From Fen-1301 sp963786395 (GTDB lineage: Bacteria > Bacteroidota > Ignavibacteria > Ignavibacteriales > Ignavibacteriaceae), in the NCBI GenBank assembly GCA_963786395.1, contig CAWAZD010000007.1:434001-498000 (forward strand): a stretch of DNA of 64,000 nt. The letters run 5' to 3'. Made by a program: the position numbers and the translations under genes. Each line of letters begins with the position of its first letter. Positions within the stretch are counted from its first letter, which is position 1. This document shows, piece after piece, positions 7,708 through 16,392 of this stretch. The notes under the pieces were generated by a model. That model was not told where the DNA came from. It saw nothing but the letters and a program-made list of their open reading frames with translations, and ran no database searches.

Positions 7708-7995
7708 GGTATCGGTTCCAGAATGGAAAGCCCCGAAGGGTTTCAATTAATATCAAGCTTCCTGTTATTCCCGGTCTTCTTTCTTTCAGGTGCATTATTC
7801 CCAATAGATAAATTGCCGCCATGGCTTGCGCCTTTTACATTTATAAATCCTCTTACTTATTCAGTTGATGCGTAAAGAAAAGTTATTCTTGGAGTTTCCC
7901 ATTTTCCCCTCTACTTTGACTCCAGTATTTTAATTGTATACACAATAATAATATTCACCGCGGGCATCTACGCTTTCAAAAAGATGAAAATCTGA
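7708..7995 (+). pseudogene. Remnant of an ABC-2 type transporter permease (C-terminal part)
   Basis: Translation in this frame gives GIGSRMESPEGFQLISSFLL, then FPVFFLSGALFPIDKLPPWL, FTFINPLTYSVDA, a TAA at 7873-7875, then RKVILGVSHFPLYF and a final helix ending FKKMKI and TGA at 7993-7995. This is the recognisable C-terminal third of DrrB-type ABC-2 permeases, where SGALFP..LPPWL and NPLTY.VDALR are conserved. The N-terminal two thirds and an ATPase partner are missing, and the stop replaces the usual Leu codon after VDA. It is a decayed fragment and cannot encode a working transporter. Confidence 0.85.
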
Positions 7996-8089
7996 ATCCA
8001 TAGCATCCACTTTTAAATTTTTAATTATCTCTGATCCGATAAATCCTGTCTGCTAGTCGGCTGCCTACCAGATAAATGTCGCATAGTAA

Positions 8090-8139
8090 TTATTCGCTCC
8101 TTAACTGCTGCTTATAAGGAGGCGATAAGGAGTGAATAA
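8090..8139 (+). other. Alternative-pairing inverted repeats followed by a T-run
   Basis: TTATTCGCTCCTTA (8090-8103) pairs with TAAGGAGTGAATAA (8126-8139) at 13 of 14 positions. Its CTCCTTA part can instead pair with TAAGGAG at 8115-8121. A TTTTTT run follows at 8145-8150, so on the plus strand this could act as a terminator for the dead permease gene. The rest of 7996-8195 holds nothing I recognise. Confidence 0.4.
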
Positions 8140-8195
8140 GTAGCTTTTTTGTTAATGTATTGTTTTATAAAGAGTTGAGGGATTTTGGAGAATTA

Positions 8196-10049
8196 TTATT
8201 TGTATCCCACTTCAATTTTATGCCACATTGCTGCAACTTTATCTTTCAAATCTGCCATCTTCGCTTTGAACTTTTCTTCATTACGTATGTTTTCAAAGAG
8301 AGGATCGAGCTGCGTTATCCTGTATAACCGCCAGCCGTTATCGATTGCTAACTGAAGATATTTTAGTGCTACTTCCTTTTTCCCCATGATTGAATATATT
8401 TCCGCCAATATATATGGGGCATTAAATTCTTCATTACCGCTTTTTATGTTTTCTTCCTGTTCATTAATTACATTCCTGAAAATAATGGCTGCCGCTTCCT
8501 TCTCGTTGTTTTGATTTAACAACCACGCGTAGTTTGGAGAATAATCTTTTTTACGGGGATTCTTTACATATATCGAATCATAAATAACTTTGGCTTTATT
8601 GAAATTACCAGCAAACAATTCCACTTCTGCTGAAGATTCAAGGAAATGTAAATTGTCCGGATTTTCTTTTAGCATTGTCTGAATATATTTCCTTGCCTTA
8701 TCATAATCCTGCCGTGAAATATATTCCTTAACAAGATCGACAGCTCTGACAGGATTTGGTTGAAGATCTAATGAAGTTAATAACCATTTCTCTGCAGCAC
8801 TGTCGCGGGCAAGTCCCAGATAAATTATTCCAAGTGTTCCATATCCCGATGCACGCGCAGGATCAATCTGAACACTCTTTACCGCCCATGGATATGCATC
8901 ATCAAACTTTCCCAGCCACCAGTACATTGTTGAAATATTATTAACTGCCGGAGCATAATTTGGATTAAGGTCCAAGGCTTTTGAATAATAATTTATTGCC
9001 GAACGGAATTTGCCTTTATATGCGGATACTACTCCCAAAGATTTATATGCCTCTGAGAGTCCTGGACTTAATTTAATTGCTTTATTACTAAGACTTTCGG
9101 ACGAATCAAAGTAAGCTTCACCATATCCGAACACTCCTGCTTTCTGTGCAAATGCGTCTGCTAATCCTGTATAGGCTAAAGCATAATTGGAATCTAGTTT
9201 AAGTGCTTTCCGAAATAACTCAATTGCTTTTTCATTCTCCTCTTTTTTATACCGGTTGTAATGTTCCCTGCCCTCAAGATAAAACCCGTATGCATTTACA
9301 TTTTTAGTCGGATTCCATTTGAGCTTTTCCTTTTGCGCTGAACTTAGTTCAGTCTTTAATGCCGTCGCTATCCTTGAAGCTACATCGCTCTGAATTAAAA
9401 ATATATCCCTTAATTCCCGGTCGTAATTCTCAGCCCAAATCTGTTTATCGTTTCCGGCATTTATTAACTGGCAGGATATCCTTACATTGTTCCCGGCTCT
9501 CCTGACACTTCCTTCAAGAATTGTTTCTACACCCAACTCTTTACCTATGTCCCTTGAATTCTTGGTTGTGTTTTTATATTTCATTACTGAAGTATGCGAA
9601 ACAACCTTCAACTGTTCAATTTTGCTTAACTGAGTTAAAATATCTTCAGTTACTCCGTCACTAAAATATTCATCTTCTTTTGATTCACTTAAATTTTGAA
9701 AGGGTAAAACCGCTATAGAATTTACTTCGACTATCGGAGGTGCTGCTTTAGGATTCCCGACATAAAAAATTACCCCTATAGCAGCAAATACCACAACTGT
9801 GGAGTGAAGAATTATTTCCTTAATTGTAACTTTCTGGTGGTTCTCCTTTCCGTGAAACCATGCTAATATAATAACACTAACGAGACCAAAAATTATGATA
9901 ACTACAAACAGATCAAATATGTATGATGGTAAATTGTAACGTGAGCCGAAAAGATTTATAACCCCTAATATTGTAAGCCCTGTACTAACATGAATAGTAA
10001 CCCACTTTCTTATTTTTCTCTCTTTTATTTCTTCTAAAAGATTATTCAT
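8196..10049 (-). CDS. TolB-like/TPR membrane protein (cyclase-associated type, no cyclase domain)
   Basis: This 617-residue protein starts with a short cytoplasmic segment and about three membrane helices (about 16-105, containing IILAWFHG). A TolB/FlgO-like domain follows (SIAVLPFQNLSESKEDEYFSDG, GVETILEGSVRRAGNNVRI, QIWAENYDRE). The C-terminal half is tandem TPR repeats. The layout is that of the protein family often attached to, or encoded with, class III adenylate cyclases and winged-helix regulators, but no cyclase or DNA-binding domain is present here. A scaffold or signalling role is an inference. It stands alone on the minus strand, and I see no strong ribosome site. Confidence 0.8.
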   Translation of the reverse strand: MNNLLEEIKERKIRKWVTIHVSTGLTILGVINLFGSRYNLPSYIFDLFVVIIIFGLVSVIILAWFHGKENHQKVTIKEIILHSTVVVFAAIGVIFYVGNPKAAPPIVEVNSIAVLPFQNLSESKEDEYFSDGVTEDILTQLSKIEQLKVVSHTSVMKYKNTTKNSRDIGKELGVETILEGSVRRAGNNVRISCQLINAGNDKQIWAENYDRELRDIFLIQSDVASRIATALKTELSSAQKEKLKWNPTKNVNAYGFYLEGREHYNRYKKEENEKAIELFRKALKLDSNYALAYTGLADAFAQKAGVFGYGEAYFDSSESLSNKAIKLSPGLSEAYKSLGVVSAYKGKFRSAINYYSKALDLNPNYAPAVNNISTMYWWLGKFDDAYPWAVKSVQIDPARASGYGTLGIIYLGLARDSAAEKWLLTSLDLQPNPVRAVDLVKEYISRQDYDKARKYIQTMLKENPDNLHFLESSAEVELFAGNFNKAKVIYDSIYVKNPRKKDYSPNYAWLLNQNNEKEAAAIIFRNVINEQEENIKSGNEEFNAPYILAEIYSIMGKKEVALKYLQLAIDNGWRLYRITQLDPLFENIRNEEKFKAKMADLKDKVAAMWHKIEVGYK

Positions 10050-10185
10050 CAGGTAATTGTAACTTCTTTGAACGAAAAGATTTATACTAGCTTCTGTAAT
10101 TCAATTTTGTATAATTTTCTGCCTAATTATGTTGTTACCATCACAATCCTAGGTTGGACTAATCGGTATTCCCCCTTTCCTAACT

Positions 10186-10228
10186 ATTTACTTTTACCTT
10201 AACTTTTTCCTTTTACCTTTTTCCTTTC
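10186..10228. repeat. Pyrimidine-rich TTTTACCTTTTTCC tract after the operon
   Basis: Repeated TTTTAC/TTTTTCC units lie directly after the stop codon of the last gene of the operon. On the transcript this is a purine-rich AAAGGTAAAAGG tail. It resembles the tracts next to the rubrerythrin (951-973) and tam (1763-1801) stops. Confidence 0.5.
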
Positions 10229-10231
10229 TTT

Positions 10232-11026
10232 CTATTTCCTGTAATCTATTTCTGAACCCAGAACACTATGGGGGATAAGAAATACAATTAATGTAATTAC
10301 TGCCGCCATTAATATCCACCGTCCGGGATGCTTCGATTTATAAACTCCCCACAATGCGGCAATCCATGCAATAAAAGCTATAAGGGTTTTGTTATCTGTT
10401 AAATCAAATCCAAATGGAACCCCTGTCCAATATTCACCGAATGCAAACTTCTGAGTTATTGGTCCCATAATCATTCCTCCCGCAATTACAAAAGCAAGAG
10501 TGAGGAAGGTATAAACCTTATATTTGGGAGTATTACTGAAAAATTCAAGCCCTGTTCTTGTTGATAAGAACATCATTAAAAACATACATAGTATATGGGG
10601 GAAAAGAATCCCGCCCGGGACATCTCCTCTGAACCGCATAACAACAGGAGCATTTGTAAGAGGAATAATCTGACCTCCTGAAAGTAATTCAATACCATAC
10701 ATTATTTTCCCCGCAGGCGGCTGCTTTGGAATTACGGCTTCAAGAGATCCATCTTTATTTACCATCGGAATTGTAGTCCATTCATCATAAGATTTGTACC
10801 GCATCCACCGGACTGTCCCGGTTATCTCAGGATTATTAGTTTCAATCCTGAGTCTAAAATCCTCCGATGAAATATGGCTCCGGTCGAGACTATAATTAAG
10901 TTCCTTTCCGTTTATGTTTACTTTCCCTTTTAGCGGATATGACGGTCCGGTTATTCTTTGGTAATATGCACTTGCCAGAGTTATAACTATTGCAATTATC
11001 CACAGGTAAATGTTCTTAATCTTCAT
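10232..11026 (-). CDS. Conserved membrane protein at the end of the Ehr-type operon
   Basis: I do not recognise this 264-residue protein. It has an N-terminal membrane anchor (about 5-22) and a soluble extracytoplasmic domain (about 25-130) with a beta-rich, Ig-like look (TGTVRWMRYKSYDEWTTIPM, PKQPPAGKIMYGIEL). Four to five membrane helices fill the C-terminal half. It follows the NuoB-like gene by 64 bp in the same orientation and ends the operon. A structural or assembly role in the membrane complex is plausible but unproven. Confidence 0.7.
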   Translation of the reverse strand: MKIKNIYLWIIAIVITLASAYYQRITGPSYPLKGKVNINGKELNYSLDRSHISSEDFRLRIETNNPEITGTVRWMRYKSYDEWTTIPMVNKDGSLEAVIPKQPPAGKIMYGIELLSGGQIIPLTNAPVVMRFRGDVPGGILFPHILCMFLMMFLSTRTGLEFFSNTPKYKVYTFLTLAFVIAGGMIMGPITQKFAFGEYWTGVPFGFDLTDNKTLIAFIAWIAALWGVYKSKHPGRWILMAAVITLIVFLIPHSVLGSEIDYRK

Positions 11027-11090
11027 GCTGATATCTGAGTTGTTTATAATTGTAAGTTAAAAAAATAAAATGACCTGTCATAAGGATTTC

Positions 11091-11846
11091 TCAGGTAGTT
11101 CTTTTTCTTATCAGCTCAAGAATGCCATTTATAAACGATAGCGGATGAGGAGGGTTCCCGGGTACGTAAAGGTCAACTTTATACTTTTCCAGAAACTTCC
11201 TGTTTATTGCCGGACTATCTGCAAATATGCCTCCGCTGATTGCATCGACTCCATAAAGAATAATAATTTTGGGATCCGGCATAGCATCATAACACATTTG
11301 AAGAGGTCCTGCCATATTTTCCGAAATTGGTCCGGTAATTACTAATCCATCTGCATGACGGGGTGAAGCAACAAATTCAATTCCATATCTGCCTATATCA
11401 AAGTTAACATTACCGGCAGCATTTAATTCCAGTTCCGCACTGTTATCACCTGCGGCGGACACCTGCCTGAGTTTTAATGAATCACTGAAGAATGAAGAAA
11501 TTTCTTTTCTGATAAGTTCCGTATTTAATTTAAGTTCACTAACATCGCCTTCTTTAACAATTAAAGATGTGCGGTTATTTACTGATATTTTATAATCAGT
11601 AGTAAATTTAATCTTCTCCGGGAATTTAACCGAACACTCTCCGCAGAAAGTGCACTTACCCAGATCAATCCTGACCGGCTTATTTGAAATCGCATTTGTG
11701 GGACATACGTTTGCCAAATCCGTTTCATCAATTTGTACATTGGTGATTATAGGGCGACCACGGAATGGTTCTTTCAGTATAACGACAGTGGGATCTTTTA
11801 TGTACTGAATACCCTGGTGCTTTAATATTGTTAATGTGTTTATCAT
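11091..11846 (-). CDS. Ehr-type small subunit: ferredoxin-like plus NuoB-like domain lacking all cluster cysteines
   Basis: This subunit is homologous to HycG/HyfI and NuoB, with an N-terminal ferredoxin-like extension. C48 (NVCPTNAI) and C65, C68 and C71 (KCTFCGEC) can bind one [4Fe-4S] cluster. The second ferredoxin site is gone. The NuoB-like part keeps IGRYGIEFVASPRHADGLVI, TGPISENMAGPL and MPDPKIIILYG. Each position that should hold an N2 or proximal-cluster Cys is changed: SAAGDNSA (130-137) replaces the GSCNGC motif, GVDAISGG (199-206) replaces GxCAxxGG, and PGNPP (229-233) replaces PGCPP. Electron transfer to the large subunit by a normal proximal cluster is therefore not possible. 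AGGGA precedes the start, eight bases after the upstream gene. Confidence 0.88.
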   Translation of the reverse strand: MINTLTILKHQGIQYIKDPTVVILKEPFRGRPIITNVQIDETDLANVCPTNAISNKPVRIDLGKCTFCGECSVKFPEKIKFTTDYKISVNNRTSLIVKEGDVSELKLNTELIRKEISSFFSDSLKLRQVSAAGDNSAELELNAAGNVNFDIGRYGIEFVASPRHADGLVITGPISENMAGPLQMCYDAMPDPKIIILYGVDAISGGIFADSPAINRKFLEKYKVDLYVPGNPPHPLSFINGILELIRKRTT

Positions 11847-11854
11847 CCTATTCC

Positions 11855-13366
11855 CTACAAATCAAATCCGCAGTAAGAAAGATTAAAACTCTTATTGCAT
11901 ATTGGAAAATCAGATACTTCATTTTTCCTGACTGCAAGCTCAAGTGCAGTCCAATTATGGAAAGATGGATCTATTATTTTATATTTTACTAACTCCCCGT
12001 GGTTGTTTGTAATTGCACAATGGCATATTTCTCCACGCCACCCTTCTACCAGCGATATTACAAATTTATCTTCCCCTGCAATCATTGGAATTTCTCCTCC
12101 TTTTGCATGCCCGGGAATATTCTCTAATAATTTCCTAATGTACCCGATGGACTGAATAATTTCTACGCGCCTTATCTGTGTACGCGAATAGACGTCTCCG
12201 TGATGTTTTATAATTGGCTCATGCTGTAAATTCCCGTAAAGACAATATGGATGTGAATATCTGATATCTCTGTTCAAGCCTGATGCCTTTGCCGCCATTC
12301 CCACTACTCCAATTGCCAATGCCTGGTCATGAGTTACTACACCAGTTTTCTCAAGCCGTGTGAGACTTCCCGGATTATGAAAGAACTTTTTGATCATTTC
12401 TTTGAAATCCCTTTCAAAGATCTCAAGTATTTTAAGCAGTGAATCTCTTAGTTCATTGGTGAAGGGATAATAATTACCTGCCGGTCTTATCAATCCTTTT
12501 CCTATCCGGTTGCCGCACCAGCTTTGCAGAAAATTAATAATGGGTGTTCGCAGTCTTCCGAAAACTGATTGACCAAGCTGATACGCAATATCTCCGCAGA
12601 TTGCACTCAGATCACCTGTATGAACTGCAATCCTTTCCAACTCAAGTGCAATTGTTCTAACAAATTGTAGTTCTTCGTCCGGGTTATAATCGCAAAGTGA
12701 TTCCCATAAATTTGAAAAAGCTAAAGTATGCCCGATAGTGGTATCACCCGCAATTGATTCCGAAAGAGTAATTCTCTGTTGCAGTTTATTTTTACTGAGA
12801 AACAATTCTTCAACCCCGCGGTGCTGATAACCATGTTGAATTTCAAGGTGCAGTATCTGCTCGCCTTTACAAATAAATCGAAAATGTCCGGGTTCAATTA
12901 TTCCTGCATGGATTGGACCTACACCTACTTCATGAAGCTCTTCGCTGTCAATATGATAAAATGGATAATCATTCATTTCGTCAGATTTATCAAATCTGTC
13001 TATACCATAACGCAAAGGTTTCAACCAGGGATGATCCAAATATTTAACACCGAAGTTTTCGCTAATTTCCCTTTCGAACATATGGAAGGCTGTGTTTCTT
13101 GCAGTCATTGATGAATAATATATCCCGGGTATTAAACCAATTTCAGTTGAAGTGAGTTTAATTCTTTCTTTTCTGTCATTAGCGATACAACAGATTAGTT
13201 TAAGTTTATTATCATAGGGAAAACCGAAATAATTGACACAATGATTATAGGGATCATGAAGGAACAGAATATTGGTTTTGCAGAATTCGTCATACTCTGT
13301 CAAAGGAATTGATCGGATGTCTATCCTTTCATTATTCTGAACCGTAATGTAATTACGTATAAGCAT
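11855..13366 (-). CDS. Ehr-type large subunit: fused NuoC/NuoD-like protein lacking NiFe ligands
   Basis: This 503-residue homologue of HycE/HyfG has a NuoC-like part (about 1-115, with HMFEREISENFGV) and a NuoD-like part. Group-4 hydrogenase signatures remain: GPIHAGIIEPGHFRF (150-164) and GYQHRGVEE. The first NiFe motif, CxxC...H in true hydrogenases, reads ESIAGDTTIGH (203-213). The second, DPCxxC, reads DPSFHNW (466-472). No hydrogenase maturation cleavage is expected. The pattern matches the Ehr (energy-converting hydrogenase-related) complexes described from Geobacter and others. These are thought to couple an unknown redox or conformational reaction to ion translocation. Confidence 0.9.
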   Translation of the reverse strand: MLIRNYITVQNNERIDIRSIPLTEYDEFCKTNILFLHDPYNHCVNYFGFPYDNKLKLICCIANDRKERIKLTSTEIGLIPGIYYSSMTARNTAFHMFEREISENFGVKYLDHPWLKPLRYGIDRFDKSDEMNDYPFYHIDSEELHEVGVGPIHAGIIEPGHFRFICKGEQILHLEIQHGYQHRGVEELFLSKNKLQQRITLSESIAGDTTIGHTLAFSNLWESLCDYNPDEELQFVRTIALELERIAVHTGDLSAICGDIAYQLGQSVFGRLRTPIINFLQSWCGNRIGKGLIRPAGNYYPFTNELRDSLLKILEIFERDFKEMIKKFFHNPGSLTRLEKTGVVTHDQALAIGVVGMAAKASGLNRDIRYSHPYCLYGNLQHEPIIKHHGDVYSRTQIRRVEIIQSIGYIRKLLENIPGHAKGGEIPMIAGEDKFVISLVEGWRGEICHCAITNNHGELVKYKIIDPSFHNWTALELAVRKNEVSDFPICNKSFNLSYCGFDL

Positions 13367-13395
13367 ATTTCTAACTTAAAGATTAACCAAAATTT

Positions 13396-14814
13396 TTAAC
13401 AGCTGCGTTTATTAATCGAAACCAGCAATTCAGGTGGATTAAAACCAAGATAAATTACGGCAGCAAGTAATGCAAATTGGGGTACTGATTCCCAGATACT
13501 TATATTTTTATTTTGTTCTTCGTTAAGACCACTGTTTTCATGTCTATGAAAAAGGAATTTAAATATTATTTCTCCGAAAGCCCTCACAATAAAAGTTAAC
13601 AGTATTGCTGAAACAATCAGAAGCCACAGGTAGCCATTATCAAACATTGACCTAAAAATGTAAAACTCGCTAATAAACATTCCGGATGGCGGGATAGCTG
13701 TAATCATAAAAAATCCAAGCAATAAAACTAACGCCCCCGAAGTGTTCTTTTCAAAATAACCTCCTGCATCATTAATATATTTGCTTTTTATGACACGGTT
13801 AACAGAACCATACTGATAAAACAAACCGGCTTTTGTAAATGAATGAAGTATCAAATGTAAAATGGAACCAAAGAGACCGGCACCTCCCATTGACATTCCG
13901 AGCGTTATAAGTCCCATGTGTTCAACACTTGAATAGGCAAACATTCTTTTGAAGCTACGGACGCGGAGCATATATGCTGCTGCGATTAATAATGATAGGA
14001 GTGCACTGATTATTAATACCGTTTTTGTCCACTGATGAATATTTGTTTGTGCAGTAATTGAATAAACCCTGTATATTCCAAGAAAGCCGACATTCATTAA
14101 TGCACTTGAAAATATTGCAGATGCAGGAGAAGGGGCTTTATCCTTTGCATCAATTCCCGCAGTGTACATTGGAACCAGACCTGCTTTTGCAGTATATCCT
14201 GTGAAAATAAAAAGGAAGGCTGCTTTAAGCCAAAACTCATCTAGACTAAGAGCTTTACTGAATAAATTGGAATAAAATAAATCACCGACTCTAGCCTGCT
14301 GTGCAGCCAACCCAAGGAATAGAATTCCAATAAATATAAAAGCTACACTAACCGAACATATAAAAAGATATTTCCAACTTCCTTCAAGACTACTTTCAGT
14401 CCTGCGATGGTAAACCAGAACAGCAGAACTAAGTGTAGTTATTTCAATAAATATCCATGCTATAGCCGCATGGTTTGCAAGATATGCACAGCTTATAGCA
14501 GAAATTAATAAAATAAGGGCTGTCCAATAGATACTTTCCGCTTTCGGTGTGTCCTGCCTGCTTTCAAGATAAATATAGCTGTAAAGTATTGAGGTTGTTG
14601 CAAGAACACTTAGAACTGACAATAAAATAATCCCAATTGCATCCGGAGTAAAGTAATAAAACTGGACTGCATTAAGATTCAGGTATTCATATATTGTCAA
14701 AGTCCACTGCAAAACAGTAAAAAAGATGACAAGGGAATAAACAACTTTTCTCTTTCTGACAAAGAAAACTGAAGTTACAACAAACAGGGATAATATTAAA
14801 TATATACCAATCAT
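13396..14814 (-). CDS. HyfF/NuoN-like proton-pumping membrane subunit of the Ehr-type complex
   Basis: This 472-residue antiporter-like subunit (proton_antipo_M family) has about 13 helices. It keeps the TM5 glutamate (IFIEITTLSS), the lysine helix (TGYTAKAGLVPMYTAG) and the PSPASAIFSSALMNVGFLGIYR segment, but the usual LPDAH of HyfF is replaced by GIDAKDKA. I set the start at ATG 14814, seven bases after the HyfE-like stop and preceded by GAAAAGAGA. A longer frame to 14904 would overlap the previous gene by 83 bp and adds residues unlike the family. It is part of the same operon. Confidence 0.88.
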   Translation of the reverse strand: MIGIYLILSLFVVTSVFFVRKRKVVYSLVIFFTVLQWTLTIYEYLNLNAVQFYYFTPDAIGIILLSVLSVLATTSILYSYIYLESRQDTPKAESIYWTALILLISAISCAYLANHAAIAWIFIEITTLSSAVLVYHRRTESSLEGSWKYLFICSVSVAFIFIGILFLGLAAQQARVGDLFYSNLFSKALSLDEFWLKAAFLFIFTGYTAKAGLVPMYTAGIDAKDKAPSPASAIFSSALMNVGFLGIYRVYSITAQTNIHQWTKTVLIISALLSLLIAAAYMLRVRSFKRMFAYSSVEHMGLITLGMSMGGAGLFGSILHLILHSFTKAGLFYQYGSVNRVIKSKYINDAGGYFEKNTSGALVLLLGFFMITAIPPSGMFISEFYIFRSMFDNGYLWLLIVSAILLTFIVRAFGEIIFKFLFHRHENSGLNEEQNKNISIWESVPQFALLAAVIYLGFNPPELLVSINKRSC

Positions 14815-14821
14815 TCTCTTT

Positions 14822-15451
14822 TCAATCCCTGAGCCTCTCGAGATGACCAACTTCAGCTTCTTTGAAAATATCACCAATCTTATTTGCAAATATTCCAAGT
14901 ACAAGTACAGTTACAAAGATATCCAGGAGTATACCCAGATTAACCAACATAGGCATTTCAATTCCTACTGTTAGCGAAAGAATAACGACACCGTTCTCCA
15001 TAATAATAAAACTCATTACATGTGTTATTATTTTCTTACGTGAAATCATAAGGAATAAACCTGTAAATATTGTTATCATTGCGATTACAAAATAGATATT
15101 CCCGAAAACACCCCCTTTTAATGTATTTGCAAGATAGAATGTTGTCATTACAATAAAAGTAATAATAAAAAGAGATGTGAAGTTAGATATATAAGGATCT
15201 GATTCACGGTTAATCCTATTTTTCTTAATGAGGTAATGCAGAAAATAAGGAATCAATATTGCCTTGAATATCATGGTTTCCAGAAGAAGCAGTACAAGGT
15301 TTACAATGTTTATTTCATTCAGCCGCAGAAAGAAAATGCCAAACAGCAGCAATCCCTGAAATGCAATTGCTTTAATAAAAGTCTTTAACCTGATAGCAGT
15401 TGCGCAAACATAAAGAGTAACTATGAATAATATCAGTAATATATTTACCAT
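14822..15451 (-). CDS. HyfE/NuoK-like membrane subunit of the Ehr-type complex
   Basis: This 209-residue membrane protein of HyfE type has about six helices. The NuoK-like signature ENGVVILSL (about 150-158), with a membrane glutamate, is followed by GIEMPMLVNLGILLDIFVTV. HyfE-like subunits sit between the NuoH-like and antiporter-like arms. It starts 16 bases after the HyfC-like stop with an AGGTAG site, and lies between the HyfC-like and HyfF-like genes as in hyf operons. Confidence 0.87.
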   Translation of the reverse strand: MVNILLILFIVTLYVCATAIRLKTFIKAIAFQGLLLFGIFFLRLNEINIVNLVLLLLETMIFKAILIPYFLHYLIKKNRINRESDPYISNFTSLFIITFIVMTTFYLANTLKGGVFGNIYFVIAMITIFTGLFLMISRKKIITHVMSFIIMENGVVILSLTVGIEMPMLVNLGILLDIFVTVLVLGIFANKIGDIFKEAEVGHLERLRD

Positions 15452-15467
15452 TTAATAACTACCTGCA

Positions 15468-16382
15468 TCAGATTTTACCTGTAACTATCATAACGCCAAT
15501 AAAAATTAATAATGCAACTGATGAGATCATAAGGATAAATTGCGGGTTCTGGTTCATCCTTAGTCTTGCCATAAATGATTCCACAATTCCGACAGTTGAC
15601 GCATATAAAACCTGAAGAGAAAAGAATATCATTATATTTATTACAACATAGGGAGAAGAAAGGAAGAATAAATTTGCTATCAATCCGCCGTAAAGTGCAA
15701 ACTTTAAACTACCTGTATAAAAAATAACTCCAAGATCAAACCCGCTGTTATCCAGAATCATTACTTCATGAATCATTGTTAGTTCAAGATGGGTTTTGGG
15801 ATCATCAACAGGCACCCTGCTGCTTTCGATTATTCCTAATAGCAAAAACACTGTTGAAGCAAGTAGTCCAAGCGCATATGAAATAACGGGAGATGCCGAT
15901 TCAGAATAATGAATCGAACTGAATATTTGGTAAAAAGAGGTGTAACCGGTTAATAGTCCCAGCGAACCTATAGTAATAAAAAATGCCGGTTCTGCAAGCA
16001 TTGAATATAATGCTTCCCTGCTGGACCCCATTCCTTCAAAGCTGCTTCCGGTATCCAATGCTGAAATAATATTAAAGAATTTTCCTAATGCGAGAAGATA
16101 TGCGAATAGAACAAAATCAAATTGGAATGAAATTAGACCACGGTTATCACCAAATGGAATAAACAAAGCTGCAGCAAATACAGTGCTAAAATAAACAGAT
16201 GGTGCAAGACCAAATATAAAACTGCTGGTCGAACTGTATACAGAACCTTTTTTGAGAAGTCGCCTGATATCTCTTAACGGCTGAAATATACCCGGGCCTT
16301 TTCTCCCGGATAAAATACTTTTTGTTCTGTTAATTATACCTGTGAAGAACAAACTGGATAATATTATTAGAATAAAACTCAT
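15468..16382 (-). CDS. HyfC/NuoH-like membrane subunit of the Ehr-type complex
   Basis: This 304-residue homologue of HyfC/HycD/NuoH has about eight helices. Family markers include GRKGPGIFQPLRDIRRLLKK near the N-terminus, the SREALYSMLAEPAFF helix and the SSRVPVDDPKTHLELTMIHE loop with its conserved acidic residues. In complex I and membrane-bound hydrogenases this subunit links the redox module to the ion-pumping arm. The charged residues are retained, so proton or sodium coupling may persist even though the NiFe site is lost. Confidence 0.92.
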   Translation of the reverse strand: MSFILIILSSLFFTGIINRTKSILSGRKGPGIFQPLRDIRRLLKKGSVYSSTSSFIFGLAPSVYFSTVFAAALFIPFGDNRGLISFQFDFVLFAYLLALGKFFNIISALDTGSSFEGMGSSREALYSMLAEPAFFITIGSLGLLTGYTSFYQIFSSIHYSESASPVISYALGLLASTVFLLLGIIESSRVPVDDPKTHLELTMIHEVMILDNSGFDLGVIFYTGSLKFALYGGLIANLFFLSSPYVVINIMIFFSLQVLYASTVGIVESFMARLRMNQNPQFILMISSVALLIFIGVMIVTGKI

Positions 16383-16392
16383 TTAATAAAAA

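Noticed and set aside
11091..13366. Calling the operon a functional [NiFe] hydrogenase or formate hydrogenlyase
   Set aside because: Both CxxC motifs of the large subunit and all proximal-cluster cysteines are missing, and no formate dehydrogenase or maturation gene is present.
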